A DNA stretch of 64,000 nt from Rhizobium sp. RCAM05350 (GCA_024426085.1 CP087974.1:3444001-3508000), one strand, 5' to 3'. Counted from the stretch's first letter, positions 28,073 to 38,977 are shown. Notes: generated by a model from the sequence alone, not told the origin. Translations and numbers: made by a program.

Positions 28073-29524
28073 ATGTATCTCGGCATCGACCTCGGCACAT
28101 CCGGGGTGAAGGCACTGCTGATGGATGACGGCCAGCGGATCATTGGGTCCGCATCCGGCGCCATGGATATTTCGCGCCCGCATCCGGGCTGGTCGGAACA
28201 GGATCCGGCCCATTGGATCCGTGCGACGGAAGAGGCGATTGCCGGGCTGAAGACCAGCCATCCGAAGGAACTGGCCGCTGTCAGGGGCATTGGCCTGTCC
28301 GGGCAGATGCATGGCGCAACCTTGCTGGATACGAACGACAAGGTGCTGCGCCCCTGCATTCTCTGGAACGATACGCGCAGCCACAAGCAGGCCTTAGCGC
28401 TGGATGCCGATCCGCAGTTCCAGGCGCTGACCGGTAATATCGTCTTTCCGGGTTTCACCGCCCCGAAACTTGCCTGGGTGGCGGAAAACGAACCCGATAT
28501 TTTCAAAAGGTCGATTGGGTCCTGCTGCCGAAGGATTATCTGCGCCTGTGGCTGACCGGCGAGCATATTTCCGAAATGTCGGATTCTGCCGGTACTTCGT
28601 GGCTGGACACGGGCAAGCGCGCCTGGTCGGAAAGCCTGCTCGATGCGAGCGGGCTCACCTGAAAGCCATATGCCGTCACTGGTCGAGGGCACGGAGCAGG
28701 GCGGTACGCTGAAAGCTGATCTCGCTGCCAAATGGGGCATGGGTGCTGGCGTCGTCGTTGCCGGCGGGGCAGGCGACAATGCCGCATCCGCCTGCGGCAT
28801 GGGCACCGTCGGTGAAGGCCATGCCTTCGTATCGCTTGGCACTTCCGGCGTGCTGTTTGCTGCCAATGCCAGCTACCTGCCCAATCCGGCCAGTGCGGTG
28901 CATGCGTTCTGCCATGCGCTGCCCAACACCTGGCACCAGATGGGCGTCATCCTGTCGGCCACCGACGCGCTCAACTGGCATTCGGAAATCACCGGCAAGA
29001 GCGCCGCCGATCTGACGGCCGAACTCGGCGACAGCCTCAACGCCCCCACCGGCGTCACCTTCCTGCCCTATCTCTCCGGCGAACGCACGCCGCACAATGA
29101 TGCCGCCATCCGTGGTGTCTTTGCGGGTCTTGGCCATGAAAGCAGCCGTGTGGTTCTGACACAGGCGGTGCTCGAAGGTGTCTCCTTCGCGCTCCGCGAC
29201 AGCCTCGAGGCCCTGCGCGCCGCCGGCACCACGCTTTCGAGGGTCACCGCCATCGGCGGCGGTTCGCGCTCGCGTTACTGGCTGAAATCGATCGCGACGG
29301 CACTCAATCTGCCGGTCGATGTGCCCGCCGACGGCGATTTTGGTGCTGCTTTCGGCGCGGCCCGTCTCGGCCTCGTTGCCGCGACAAAGGCCGATCCGCT
29401 GTCCGTGTTCACTGCCCCCGCCACAGCCGAAACCGTTCAGCCGGAGACCGCACTACACGGCGCCTATGAGGACGCCTACCAGCGTTATCGCCGTCTCTAT
29501 CCGGCAATCCGGGCCGCCTACTGA
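28073..29524 (+). CDS. xylB: Xylulokinase (frameshifted)
   Basis: About 484 aa FGGY-family kinase that phosphorylates D-xylulose to xylulose 5-phosphate. N-terminal ATPase fold: MYLGIDLGTSGVKALLMDD, GIGLSGQMHGATLL, PCILWNDTRSH. The C-terminal domain has GGAGDNAASACGMGTVGEGH (catalytic Asp), FLPYLSGERTPHNDAAIRG and VTAIGGGSRSRYWLK. Two indels: an A lost from AAAAA near 28510 (IFKKVDWVLLPKDYL expected) and an apparent extra T at 28660 (ACC-T-GAA, false stop). The gap to xylA is 38 bp, so they are one operon. Confidence 0.93.
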
Positions 29525-29562
29525 TTTCAATCGACGTTTCAGAACACCAAGAGGAACCACCC

Positions 29563-30872
29563 ATGAGCACAGGTTTTTTCGGCGATATCGCCAAGATCAA
29601 GTATGAAGGCCCTGACAGCACCAATCCGCTGGCCTTCCGCCACTACAACCCCGATGAAATCGTCATGGGCAAGCGCATGGAAGATCACCTGCGCTTTGCG
29701 GTTGCCTACTGGCACACTTTCGTCTGGCCGGGCGGCGACCCCTTCGGTGGCCAGACCTTCGGAACGTCCGTGGTTCGAAGACAGCATGAAGGCAGCCAAG
29801 CTGAAGGCCGATGTCGCCTTCTGAATTCTTCTCGCTGCTGGGTACACCCTTCTATTGCTTCCATGACGCCGACGTGCGCCTGGAAGGCAAGAATTTCGCC
29901 GAGAACACCAAGAACCTCAACGAAATCGTCGATTACTTCGCGAAGAAACAGTCCGATACCGGCGTCAAGCTGCTCTGGGGCACGGCCAACCTGTTCTCCA
30001 ACCGCCGCTACATGTCGGGTGCTGCCACCAATCCGGACCCGGACGTCTTTGCGTTTGCTGCGGCGACGGTGAAAACCTGCATGGACGCGACGCTGAAGCT
30101 CGGGGGCGACAACTACGTGCTCTGGGGTGGCCGCGAAGGCTACGAGACGCTGCTCAACACCAATCTGAAGCAGGAACTCGACCAGCTTGGCCGCTTCGTC
30201 AACATGGTCGTCGAGTACAAGCACAAGATCGGCTTCAAGGGTGCGATCCTGATCGAGCCGAAGCCGCAGGAGCCGACCAAGCATCAGTATGACTACGACG
30301 TGGCGACGGTCTATGGCTTCCTCAAGGCCTATGGCCTGGAAAACGAGGTCAAGGTCAATATCGAGCAGGGCCATGCGATCCTGGCCGGCCATTCGTTCGA
30401 GCACGAACTGGCGCTGGCCAATGCCTTCGGCATCTTCGGTTCGATCGACATGAACCGCAACGATTACCAGTCCGGCTGGGATACCGACCAGTTCCCCAAC
30501 AACGTTCCGGAAATGGCGCTGGCCTATTACCAGGTCCTGTCCGGCGGCGGCTTCAAGACCGGCGGCACCAATTTCGATTCGAAATTGCGCCGTCAGTCGA
30601 TCGATCCGGAAGACCTGCTGATCGGCCATATCGGCGGCATGGATTGCTGCGCCCAGGGCCTGCGCGCCGCGGCCAAGATGGTCGAGGACAAGGCACTCTC
30701 CGGTCCGCTCGATGCACGCTACGCCGGCTGGAAGTCGGCCGAGGGCCAGAAGCGTTTGACCAGCATGTCGCTGGAAGAGATCACGGCCTATGTCGAAAAG
30801 ACCGATCTCAACCCGCAGCCGAAGTCCGGCAAGCAGGAATTGCTTGAGAACGTCGTCAACCGTTACGTCTGA
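29563..30872 (+). CDS. xylA: Xylose isomerase (frameshifted)
   Basis: About 436 aa, class II (long N-terminus) enzyme converting D-xylose to D-xylulose. Catalytic and metal motifs: FYCFHDADVRLEG (His), ILIEPKPQEPTKHQYD (Glu, Lys), NIEQGHAILAGHSFEHE, FGSIDMNRNDYQSGWDTDQF, GGTNFDSKLRRQS. Two apparent one-base insertions at C-G steps: 29761 (TTC-G-GAA, QTFERPWFED expected) and 29822 (TTC-T-GAA, DVAFEFFSLLG expected). A strong terminator follows at 30905. Confidence 0.95.
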
Positions 30873-30904
30873 TCGCCATCAGAAATAGATCGACTGTCAA
30901 TCAA

Positions 30905-30928
30905 GGGGGCGCCGGTGGCGCCCCTTTT
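30905..30928 (+). terminator. Intrinsic terminator of the xyl operon
   Basis: ggggcgcc (30906-30913) pairs with ggcgcccc (30917-30924), 3-base loop, followed by TTTT. Confidence 0.85.
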
Positions 30929-31167
30929 CGCGTGAAAGGGTCGCTTTGCCCGTCGAAACAACCTCGGTCAGTTTGTCGCAATTTTGAGAAAAGCCGATAA
31001 AAAACAATATATTATCGATGAATTTAACCGCTCTGCCCGCTTTCTCCGCAAGACATTTTTAACTATGCGGGCCTAGTTCTGCATCCACGCCTTGGACCAC
31101 CTGCCGGCATGATGCCGATCGCGCAGTGCGCATGCCTTTCCCCGTTTTCGATTTAGGATGCTCCATT

Positions 31168-32680
31168 ATGTCTGCGCCCGTTTCCACGACCAAACACCTG
31201 AATGAACGCCTCGATTTCGTCGGGCTCGTTGGCGAAGAGCGTGCTGCTCTCGTGCGGGCAAGACCAACGATTTCTGCATCCCTCGATGCCGCGCTCGACA
31301 AGTTCTACGCAAAGGCGACGGCCATCCCGGAAACGGCTAAGTTCTTCGCCAGCGATGCGCATGTCAAAAGCGCCAAGTCGCGGCAGGTTCGCCATTGGGA
31401 CCAGATCGCCTCCGGCGAATTCGATGACAAATATGTCGAGGCGGTCACGGCGATCGGCAAGACCCATGCGCGCCTCGGACTGGAACCGCGCTGGTATATC
31501 GGCGGCTACGCGCTGATCATGGAATCGATCATCAAGGCAGTTGTCGAAAAGCACCTCGAAGGCTTTCTCTACAGGAAGAAGGCCAAGGATATCACCGTCG
31601 AGGTAACCGCCATCATGAAAGCGGCGTTCGTCGATATGGACTATGCCATCTCGGTTTATCTGGATGCGTTGCAGGAGCAGCGGGCCATCGGTGATGCCGA
31701 GCGGAAAGTGCTCTCGGCACAGCAGGACGAAGCCTTGTCGGCGCTCGACCGGTCGCTGACCGGACTTGCCAATGGCGACCTGACCGCCAAGCTCGGCGCA
31801 GCCCTTGCGCCGCAATTCTGACGGTCTGAAAACCAACTTCAACTCGGCACTCGGCACCCTCGATAAGGCTCTTGGCTCGATTGTTCTGGCTGCCGACGAA
31901 ACCTCCGGCAATGCCGGCGAACTGGTGACCGCCGTCGATGATATGGCCCGCCGAACCGAGCAGCAGGCTGCGTCGCTTGAGCAGACTGCCGCAGCGCTGG
32001 AAGAAATCACCACGATCTCCAAGGAAGCGGCTATCCGGACCGAGGAAGCCCGCCGCGTCGTTGGACATGCTACCGAGGAAGCGCATAAGTCTGGTGCGGT
32101 GGTCGAGCAGGCCGTCGGCGCCATGAGCGCAATCGAGGATTCCTCCCGCAGGATCACCCAGATCATCGGCGTCATCGACCAGATTTCCTTCCAGACCAAC
32201 CTTCTCGCCCTAAATGCCGGCGTCGAAGCCCGCGCCGGCGATGCTGGCAAGGGATTTGCGGTGGTCGCTCAGGAAGTGCGTGAACTCGCGCAGAGATCCG
32301 CTGATGCCGCCAAGGAGATCAAGGGCCTGATCGACAAGTCGTTCGAGGATGTGCTGAGGGGCGTTTCTCTGGTCAACCAGACTGGCGATGCATTGCGGAC
32401 CATCGGCGAGCAGGTCACCCATATCAACGGCCATATCGATGCCATCGCCGGCTCTGCCCGGGAACAGGCGATCGGTATCACAGAGATCAACAAGGCCGTC
32501 ACCGGCATGGATCAGATGACCCAGCAGAATGCCGCAATGGTCGAGCAGACCAACGCTGCGACCCACAATCTGATGCGCGTCAGTACCACCTTGAAGGCTC
32601 TGGCCGATCAGTTCACGGTGTCAGGCGGACGGCGTGTGCCAACCCTCGTTCGTCAACGCGACGAGCGGCGCTACGCCTAA
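31168..32680 (+). CDS. Globin-coupled chemoreceptor (HemAT-like, frameshifted)
   Basis: About 503 aa, soluble (no TM helix). Residues 1-170 form a globin-coupled-sensor domain (LNERLDFVGLVGEERAALVR, the proximal-His segment KTHARLGLEPRWYIGGYAL), which would bind haem and O2. After a HAMP-like linker the methyl-accepting signalling domain has coiled-coil heptads and the conserved hairpin tip IGVIDQISFQTNLLALNAGV-EAR, GKGFAVVAQEVRELAQRSA. The frame breaks at 31819 (CAA TTC-T-GAC, an apparent extra T causing a false stop; PQFDGLKTNFN expected). ATG 31168 (ttagga nine bases upstream) is preferred to 31126. It likely drives aerotaxis or O2-dependent behaviour. Confidence 0.92.
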
Positions 32681-32716
32681 GCGGGAGTGAAGAGGTGAAG
32701 CGTCAGGCTGAAAGGC

Positions 32717-33748
32717 TTAGCGCTTCGTCCATTTGAGCGAAGGGGCGGCAACCGAGTTGCGGACCACCAGATCGGGGCGGAGCAGGATTTCGGTTTCCGG
32801 CGGCTGGCCATTGGACAAAAGTTCCAGTAGCAGTGCCATCGCATGTTTGCCGATCGCCGTTCGCGGTTGGCGGATGGTGGTCAGCGCCGGCGACATGAAG
32901 CTTGCCTGCGGCACATCGTCAAAACCCGTCACGGAAAAATCGCGTGGGATATCGTATCCGCGCGCCCTGAGCCTGATCATGACGCCGATAGCCGTCTGGT
33001 CGTTGACGCACATGAAGGCCGTCGGCAGCGTATCGCGCATGAAAAGCTGCTCGACTGCCAGCCGTCCGCTTTCGATCGTGCCGTCGCCTTCAAAGACGGT
33101 GCGCTGATCGGCGCTGACATGGGCCGCGTCCAGACCGGCATCATATCCCATCCGGCGGCGGCTATAGGCAAGCCGGGTTCGGGAATCGCCGATGAAGGCG
33201 ATCTTGCGATGGCCTTCGGCTATGAGCAGGTCGATCACCTTGCGGGCGCCCTCAGTATCGTCGACGCCGACATAGGGGATGCCGCCATTGAAAACCGGTT
33301 CGAAGACGCCGACGCTGGGTGGCAGTCGCGCGGTCATAGACTGGTGGCCGAACGGCAGGATGCCGGTGAACAGGATCAAGCCGGCGGCCTGATTGGAATT
33401 CAGGAATTTCAGATATTCCAGCCCGCGCTGAGCGTCGTTCTGCGTATGGCCGATCAGCACGCCGTAACCGTGCGAGCGCGCTTCGTTCTCCAGGCCGACG
33501 AGAATGTTGGAGAAATTGGGGTCGCCGATATCGGGCGCCACCACGAGAATCATGTTGGAGCGGCCAAGCCTGAGGCTGCGGGCCATCGCGTTGGTCGTGT
33601 AGCCGGTGATGGCGATGGCCTGGCTGACTTTGAGCCGCGTCGAATTGGCGACTTTCTCCGGCATATGGATGGCGCGCGACACGGTCGCAATCGACACTTC
33701 CACGATCCGGGCGACGTCTTCAATGGTTGCCGGCGTGGAATTCGACAC
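32717..33748 (-). CDS. LacI-family regulator of the divergent sugar operon
   Basis: Intact 343 aa. HTH TIEDVARIVEVSIATVSRAI, minor-groove hinge region (ITGYTTNAMARSLRLGRSN), then a sugar-binding core (VVAPDIGDPNFSNILVGLEN, IPYVGVDDTEGARKVIDLLI, AFMCVNDQTAIGVMIRLRAR, VTGFDDVPQASFMSPALTTI). It faces a sugar ABC transporter operon across a 165-bp spacer with a double palindrome, so it should repress that operon and respond to the transported sugar or a derivative. Confidence 0.92.
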   Translation of the reverse strand: MSNSTPATIEDVARIVEVSIATVSRAIHMPEKVANSTRLKVSQAIAITGYTTNAMARSLRLGRSNMILVVAPDIGDPNFSNILVGLENEARSHGYGVLIGHTQNDAQRGLEYLKFLNSNQAAGLILFTGILPFGHQSMTARLPPSVGVFEPVFNGGIPYVGVDDTEGARKVIDLLIAEGHRKIAFIGDSRTRLAYSRRRMGYDAGLDAAHVSADQRTVFEGDGTIESGRLAVEQLFMRDTLPTAFMCVNDQTAIGVMIRLRARGYDIPRDFSVTGFDDVPQASFMSPALTTIRQPRTAIGKHAMALLLELLSNGQPPETEILLRPDLVVRNSVAAPSLKWTKR

Positions 33749-33840
33749 TGCGCTCTGCCTTGGTTTTAGTCTCGGCGGGACACTACACAGACTTGCCCGG
33801 AGGTCAAAGCCTACGCGAAGAATTTTTCAGTTATGCCCTG

Positions 33841-33877
33841 ATGTAAACCTTTACATGACCTATGTAAAGGTTTACAT
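33841..33877. promoter_or_regulatory. Double LacI operator forming a 37-bp nested palindrome
   Basis: atgtaaacctttacat (33841-33856) and atgtaaaggtttacat (33862-33877) are each inverted repeats of atgtaaa/tttacat. They are also reverse complements of each other around the 5-base centre gacct. Centre spacing is 21 bp, two helical turns, allowing two dimers to bind on the same face. The sites lie 37 bp before the ABC ATPase start. Confidence 0.85.
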
Positions 33878-33913
33878 GACGTTCAAGCGGATGGGAGCCG
33901 CAGGGAGGGGTTC

Positions 33914-35445
33914 ATGAATTCGCAGGCTAGCGGTGCCGATGACGGCGCGGTCGTGCTGTCCGCACGGCGCATCAGCAAGTCGTTCAACGGCGTGCAGGTT
34001 CTGTTCAGCGTCGACTTCGATCTCCGTGCCGGCGAAATCCATGCTTTGATGGGCGAAAACGGCGCCGGTAAATCCACGCTCGTCAAGATCCTTTCCGGCT
34101 TCGAGCAGCCAACCTCCGGCGAAATCATTCTCGATGGACATCCGGTCAAGTTGCCGCCGAACGGTGCGGCGGAAGCGCTTGGCATCGTCATCATTCACCA
34201 GGAATTCAATCTCGCCGAACATCTGACTGTTGCCGAGAGCCTGTTTCTCGGCCGCGAAGTTACTCGCTTCGGCATGCTCGACCTGCAAGTTCATGCGGGC
34301 CGAGACGCGGCGCGTGCTCGATCTGCTCGGTTCGCATGTCGATGAGAATGCGATGATCAGTTCGCTGTCGATCGCCGACAAGCAGATGGTCGAGATCGCC
34401 AAGGCCATCAGCCGCGATGCCCGCGTCGTCTTCATGGACGAGCCAACCGCCGTCCTGTCGCGCGAGGAAACCAATTTCCTGTTCCGGCAGGTACGCAAGC
34501 TGCGCGACCAGGGCACCAGCTTCGTCTTCGTGTCGCACAAGCTCGATGAAGTCATGGAGCTGACGGACCGGGTGACGGTGTTGCGACGGCCAATGGATCA
34601 AGACTTCGCCGACATCGATCCTTGATGGTGAATCGATCGCCCAGCTGATGGTTGGGCGCGAACTGTCGAAGCTTTATCCGGCCAAGCGCGAACCCAATGT
34701 CGACGAAGAGGTCGTGCTCAGCGTCGATGCGCTGTCGACCGGTTACGTCAAGGAGGCGAGTTTCGAAGTCCGCAAGGGCGAGATACTCGGGTTTTCCGGG
34801 ATGATCGGTTCTGGCCGCACGGAGCTGATGGAAGCGATTGCCGGGCTGCGGTCACGCGCCTCCGGTGAGGTGATCATTCGCGGCGAGACGGTTCCATCCG
34901 GCGATGTGCACGCCGCCAACCGGCGCGGCCTTGCCTACATGACCAAGGACCGCAAGTCGAAGGGGCTGCTGCTCAATTCGCGCATGACCGCGAACCTGAC
35001 GCTGCAGTCGCTCGAAAACCACGGCAAGCTCGGTTATCTCAGCCCCGCCAGTGAGGCGCAGGCGCTGGAGCGCGCCCGCCGCCGCTTCGATATCCGGGTG
35101 CGCGACGGAAATGTGGTGGCCGGTCGCATGTCCGGCGGCAACCAGCAGAAGCTGCTGCTTGCCAAGGTGATGGAGACTGAACCCGAGATCATCATCATCG
35201 ATGAGCCCACCCGCGGCATCGATGTCGGCACCAAGCAGCAGATCTATCATTTCATCTCCGCATTGGCGCGTGACGGCCGCTCCATCATTGTCGTCTCGTC
35301 GGAAATGCCGGAGGTGATCGGCCTTTGCACCCGCGTCGCCGTCATGCGGGAAGGGCGGATTGTCGGCATGCTGGAAGGCGATGAAATCTCCGAACAGGAG
35401 ATCATGCGCTATGCGGCCGGACTGAAGAAAAAGGCCGCGGCCTGA
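33914..35445 (+). CDS. Sugar ABC transporter ATP-binding protein, RbsA/FrcA type (frameshifted)
   Basis: About 512 aa with two nucleotide-binding domains. First: Walker A MGENGAGKSTLVKIL, Q-loop IIHQEFNLAEHL, ISSLSIADKQMVEIAKAI (signature region), Walker B RVVFMDEPTAVLS. Second: GFSGMIGSGRTELMEAIAGL (degenerate Walker A, as usual in this family), SGGNQQKLLLAKVMETEPEI and DEPTRGIDVGTKQQIY. Frames break near 34285 and 34584, both consistent with loss of a CG/GC pair. It energises the permease and binding protein encoded next. Confidence 0.9.
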
Positions 35446-35489
35446 ACAGCAGGCGTAAGCGGCACATTGAAGAACAAACCCCAGGGATA

Positions 35490-36518
35490 ATGGGACGGGA
35501 GGTTGGAGTGGATACGAGCGTGAATGAGGAAACCCGGGAAGTCCGGCGCCGGAACTGGCGGGATATTGACCTTCGGGCCGTCGCACCATTTGCGGCCTTG
35601 ATACTGCTTCTCATTCTCAGGGCCATCGTCAATCCGAATTTTATCGGATTGAACAACCTCGCCAACGTCGCGACCCGCAGCGCCTTCATCGCCATCATCG
35701 CGATTGGTGCGACGTTTGTCATTTCCTCCGGCGACCTTGATCTCTCCGTCGGGGCGATGGTTGCCTTCGTCGCCAGCCTGATGATCATCTTCATGAACTC
35801 CGGCGTCATCGCCGATCCCGCCCTGATGTTGACAGCAGCCGTGCTGTTCGCCGTCGTCGCCGGTTCCCTGTGCGGCCTTGCAAACGGCCTCATCACCACG
35901 GTCGGCAGGATCGAACCGTTCATCGCGACGCTGGGAACGATGGGTATCTATCGTGGCCTGACGACATGGCTGTCGCAGGGCGGCGCGATTACGTTGAAGG
36001 ATCCGCTCTTCAGGAAATGTACCGTCCGGCCTATTTCGGCTCGATCCTCGGCATTCCGGTGCCGATTGCGGTGATCCTCGCTGTGACCTGCGTTGCGGCG
36101 TTCATTCTCTATCGCACCCGCTATGGCCGGCATGTCGTCGCCGTCGGTTCGAATGCGGATGTTGCCCGCTATTCCGGCATTCCGGTCAACCGGGTTCGCA
36201 CCATCGCCTTCGTCATCCAGGGGCTTTGCGTGGCGATTGCGGTCCTCCTCTACGTGCCGCGCCTCGGCTCCAACCTCGGCAACGACAGGCATTCTCTGGG
36301 AGCTCCAGGCGATTACCGCCGTCGTCGTCGGTGGCACGGCGCTGAAGGGTGGCGCCGGCCGGGTCTGGGGCACGATCTGCGGCGCCTTCATTCTGGAACT
36401 CGTCGGCAACATCATGCTGCTTTCCAATTTCATCAGCGAATATCTGATCGGCGCCATCCAGGGCACGATCATCATCGTTGCGATGCTCGTCCAGCGCTCG
36501 CTGGTGCGGAAATCGTGA
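35490..36518 (+). CDS. Sugar ABC transporter permease, RbsC type (frameshifted)
   Basis: About 342 aa with eight to ten TM helices. Family blocks: AIGATFVISSGDLDLSVGAM, LANGLITTVGRIEPFIATLG, TMGIYRGLTTWLSQGGAITL, ILYRTRYGRHVVAVGSNADV (the EAA-like cytoplasmic loop), AVVVGGTALKGGAGRVWGTI. A C is lost near 36012 (FQEMYRPAYFG expected) and one base is gained near 36272 (GSATTGILWEL-like region). A GTG at 35508 with gggagg upstream may be the true start. It belongs to the transporter operon between ATPase and binding protein. Confidence 0.88.
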
Positions 36519-36587
36519 TTAACCGGGTTCAGGGGGGTCGCCCGGTCTCAAGACTGCAAGACCCGCATTCACTAGGGAGAGAGAAAC

Positions 36588-37543
36588 ATGCGTAAAGGAC
36601 TAATGGGCGCTGCAGCCGCTGCCATGATGGCGCTGACCGGCGTGGCCCACGCACAGGAAGAAAAGAAGGTCACGATCGGCGTTTCGATCCCGGCCGCAGA
36701 CCATGGCTGGACCTCGGGCGTGGTGTTCCACGCCGAGCGCGTCGCCAAGCTTCTGATGGCACAGCATCCGGGCCTCAACGTCATCGTCAAGACGTCGCCC
36801 GGATCCGGGCAAGCCAGGCCAATGCCGTGCAGGACCTTGAAACCCAGGGTATCGACGCGCTCGTCATCCTGCCGTCCGATCCGGATCCGCTGGTCAACGC
36901 CATCAAGGAAGTCAAGAGCAAAGGCACGTTCGTCGCCATCGTCGATCGCGCACCGTCGGTCAACGACAACACGGTTCGCGACCTCTATGTGGCCGGCAAC
37001 AACCCGGCGCTTGGCCAGACGGCCGGCGAATACATCAAGGCAACCACACCGGACGCTGAAGTCGTCATCATCCGCGGCCTGCCGATCCCGATCGACCAGC
37101 AGCGCCAGGACGGCTTCGACAAGGGTATCGAAGGCTCCAACGTCAAGGTTCTCGACCGCCAGTTCGGCAACTGGAACCGCGACGATGCCTTCAAGGTCAT
37201 GCAGGACTACCTGACCAAGTACCCGAAGATCGACGTCGTATGGTGCCAGGACGACGACATGGCTGTCGGCGTGCTGCAGGCCATCGACCAGGCCAAGCGC
37301 ACCGACATCCAGTATGTCGTGGCCGGTGCCGGTTCGAAGGACATGATCAAGAAGGTCATGGACGGCGACAAGATGATCCCGGTCGACGTGCTCTATCCGC
37401 CGGCAATGGTGGGTACCGCGCTCGAAATGACCGTTGCCAATTTCTACGGTCAGGTTCCGGTTCGCGGTGTCTACACGATCGACGCAACGCTCGTGACCAA
37501 GGACAACGCCAAGGACTTCTACTTCCCCGATTCACCGTTCTAA
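36588..37543 (+). CDS. Periplasmic sugar-binding protein (frameshifted)
   Basis: About 318 aa. Signal peptide MRKGLMGAAAAAMMALTGVA with cleavage at AHA-Q. Type I periplasmic-binding fold (Peripla_BP_4): VTIGVSIPAADHGWTSGVVF, QDLETQGIDALVILPSDPDP, GLPIPIDQQRQDGFDKGIE and VVWCQDDDMAVGVLQAIDQA. A single base is lost near 36815 (GSGQAQANAVQDLE expected). Resembles ribose/xylose/galactose-type receptors; the ligand cannot be read from sequence. A terminator follows, so the downstream catabolic genes have their own promoter. Confidence 0.9.
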
Positions 37544-37561
37544 TCGGTCTTGCTAGCTACC

Positions 37562-37594
37562 AGGCGCCCGCGAAAACGGGCGCCCATTTTTATT
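37562..37594 (+). terminator. Intrinsic terminator after the binding-protein gene
   Basis: ggcgcccg (37563-37570) pairs with cgggcgcc (37577-37584), loop cgaaaa, followed by catttttatt. Confidence 0.85.
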
Positions 37595-37765
37595 GCCTGG
37601 AATCGCATGTGTCTTCGTTTTTCGGTTTTTGCGGCACGTACCTCTTGCCGCCACGCGAAGTCCGTGATTAGGTTCCGGCGCACTGGAATTCTGGCTGTTC
37701 CCGCCAGCTGGCCGTTGTCGGAAGGAGGCGCCTTGTCCTCGATAAACGGCGTGTTAAAACACTAC

Positions 37766-37777
37766 GGAAACGTTTAC
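37766..37777 (+). promoter_or_regulatory. LacI-type half-palindrome operator before the isomerase gene
   Basis: ggaaacgtttac has a perfect aaacgttt core (37768-37775), 27 bp before the ATG and next to a good ribosome site (gggagga). It resembles, but is not identical to, the double operator at 33841, so either the same or another LacI protein could act here. Confidence 0.5.
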
Positions 37778-37803
37778 GGTCGATAATCAGGGAGGAATCT
37801 GAC

Positions 37804-38857
37804 ATGAAGACCATCAAGGGCCCCGCGCTCTTTCTCGGACAATTCTGCAGGCGATGCCGCTCCCTTCAATTCATGGGATTCGATCACCAAATGGGCGGCC
37901 GATTGCGGCTATATCGGCGTTCAGGTTCCAACCTGGGCCGGTCAGCTGATCGATCTGAAAAAGGCAGCTGCATCGAAGGACTATTGCGACGAATTTGCCG
38001 GCAAGGCGCGCGAAAACGGCATCGAAGTGACTGAGCTTTCGACCCATCTTCAGGGTCAGCTGGTCGTGGTCAATCCGGTCTATGATGAGGCCTTCGATGG
38101 TTTTGCCGCCCCCGAAGTGCGCGGCAATCCCAAGGCCCGTCAGGAATGGGCCGTCGAACAGGTCAAGATGGCGCTGACGGCCTCCAAGCATCTCGGCATC
38201 AAGGCGCATGCGACCTTCTCCGGCGCGCTCGCCTGGCCGTTCATGTATCCGTGGCCGCAGCGTCCGGCCGGTCTGGTGGAAACCGCTTTTGATGAACTGG
38301 CCCGCCGCTGGAAGCCGATCCTCGACCACGCCGAAGATTGCGGCGTCGATGTCGCCTACGAAATCCATCCGGGCGAGGATCTGCATGACGGCATCACTTT
38401 CGAGATGTTCCTCGAGCGTGTCGGCAACCATCCCCGCGCCAACATGCTCTATGATCCCTCGCACTATATCCTTCAGTGCCTGGATTATCTCGACAATATC
38501 GATATCTACCACGAGCGCATCAAGATGTTCCACGTCAAGGATGCGGAGTTCAATCCGACGGGACGCCAGGGCGTCTATGGCGGCTATCAGGGCTGGGTCA
38601 ACCGGGCCGGGCGCTTCCGCTCGCCGGGCGACGGTCAGGTCGATTTCGGCGCGGTGTTCTCGAAGCTGACGGCCAATGATTTTGACGGCTGGGCCGTGGT
38701 CGAATGGGAATGCGCGCTGAAGCACCCGGAAGACGGTGCCCGCGAAGGCGCCGAATTCGTCAAGCACCACATCATCCGCGTCACCGAAAAAGCCTTCGAC
38801 GATTTCGCCGACAGCGGAACGGACGACGCGGCCAACCGGCGCATGCTGGGGCTTTGA
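37804..38857 (+). CDS. Sugar-phosphate isomerase/epimerase-like TIM-barrel protein (frameshifted)
   Basis: About 350 aa, AP-endonuclease-2/xylose-isomerase-like barrel. Visible metal-site blocks: YIGVQVPTWAGQLIDLKKAA, DVAYEIHPGEDLHDGITFEM (Glu, His), NMLYDPSHYILQCLDYLDNI (Asp, His), IKMFHVKDAEFNPTGRQGVY and GWAVVEWECALKHPEDGARE. The frame breaks at 37846 (TTC-T-GCA, apparent extra T; LGQFAGDAAPFNSW expected). Directly followed by a Gfo/Idh/MocA dehydrogenase. In known pathways such pairs act on oxidised (keto) sugars or inositols; the substrate here is unknown. Confidence 0.85.
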
Positions 38858-38863
38858 TTCTAT

Positions 38864-38977
38864 ACCCTCCCCTTGAGGGGAGGGTCGGCGCAGCGCCGGG
38901 GGTGGGGTGATTTCCACGACATCCAATGGTCACCCCCACCCCGCAGCTTTGCTGCGACCTCCCCTCAAGGGGGAGGT
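38864..38977. repeat. RIME/REP-like inverted repeat inside the sugar operon
   Basis: Left arm 38864-38910 (ccctccccttgaggggag, then cggcgcagcgccg, then ggggtggggtga). Right arm 38929-38977 (tcacccccaccccgc, then agctttgct, then cccctcaagggggaggta). The arms are imperfect complements and each carries its own smaller hairpin. It is inserted between two genes expected to be co-transcribed and would form a stable stem in the mRNA. Confidence 0.75.

Noticed and set aside
28073..32680. Programmed +1 frameshifting as explanation for TTC-TGA type breaks (xylB, xylA, chemoreceptor)
   Set aside because: The sites resemble a shift-prone stop, but there is no common slippery codon or stimulator. Other breaks are deletions of one or two bases, and the genes have no history of recoding. 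Consensus errors explain all classes.
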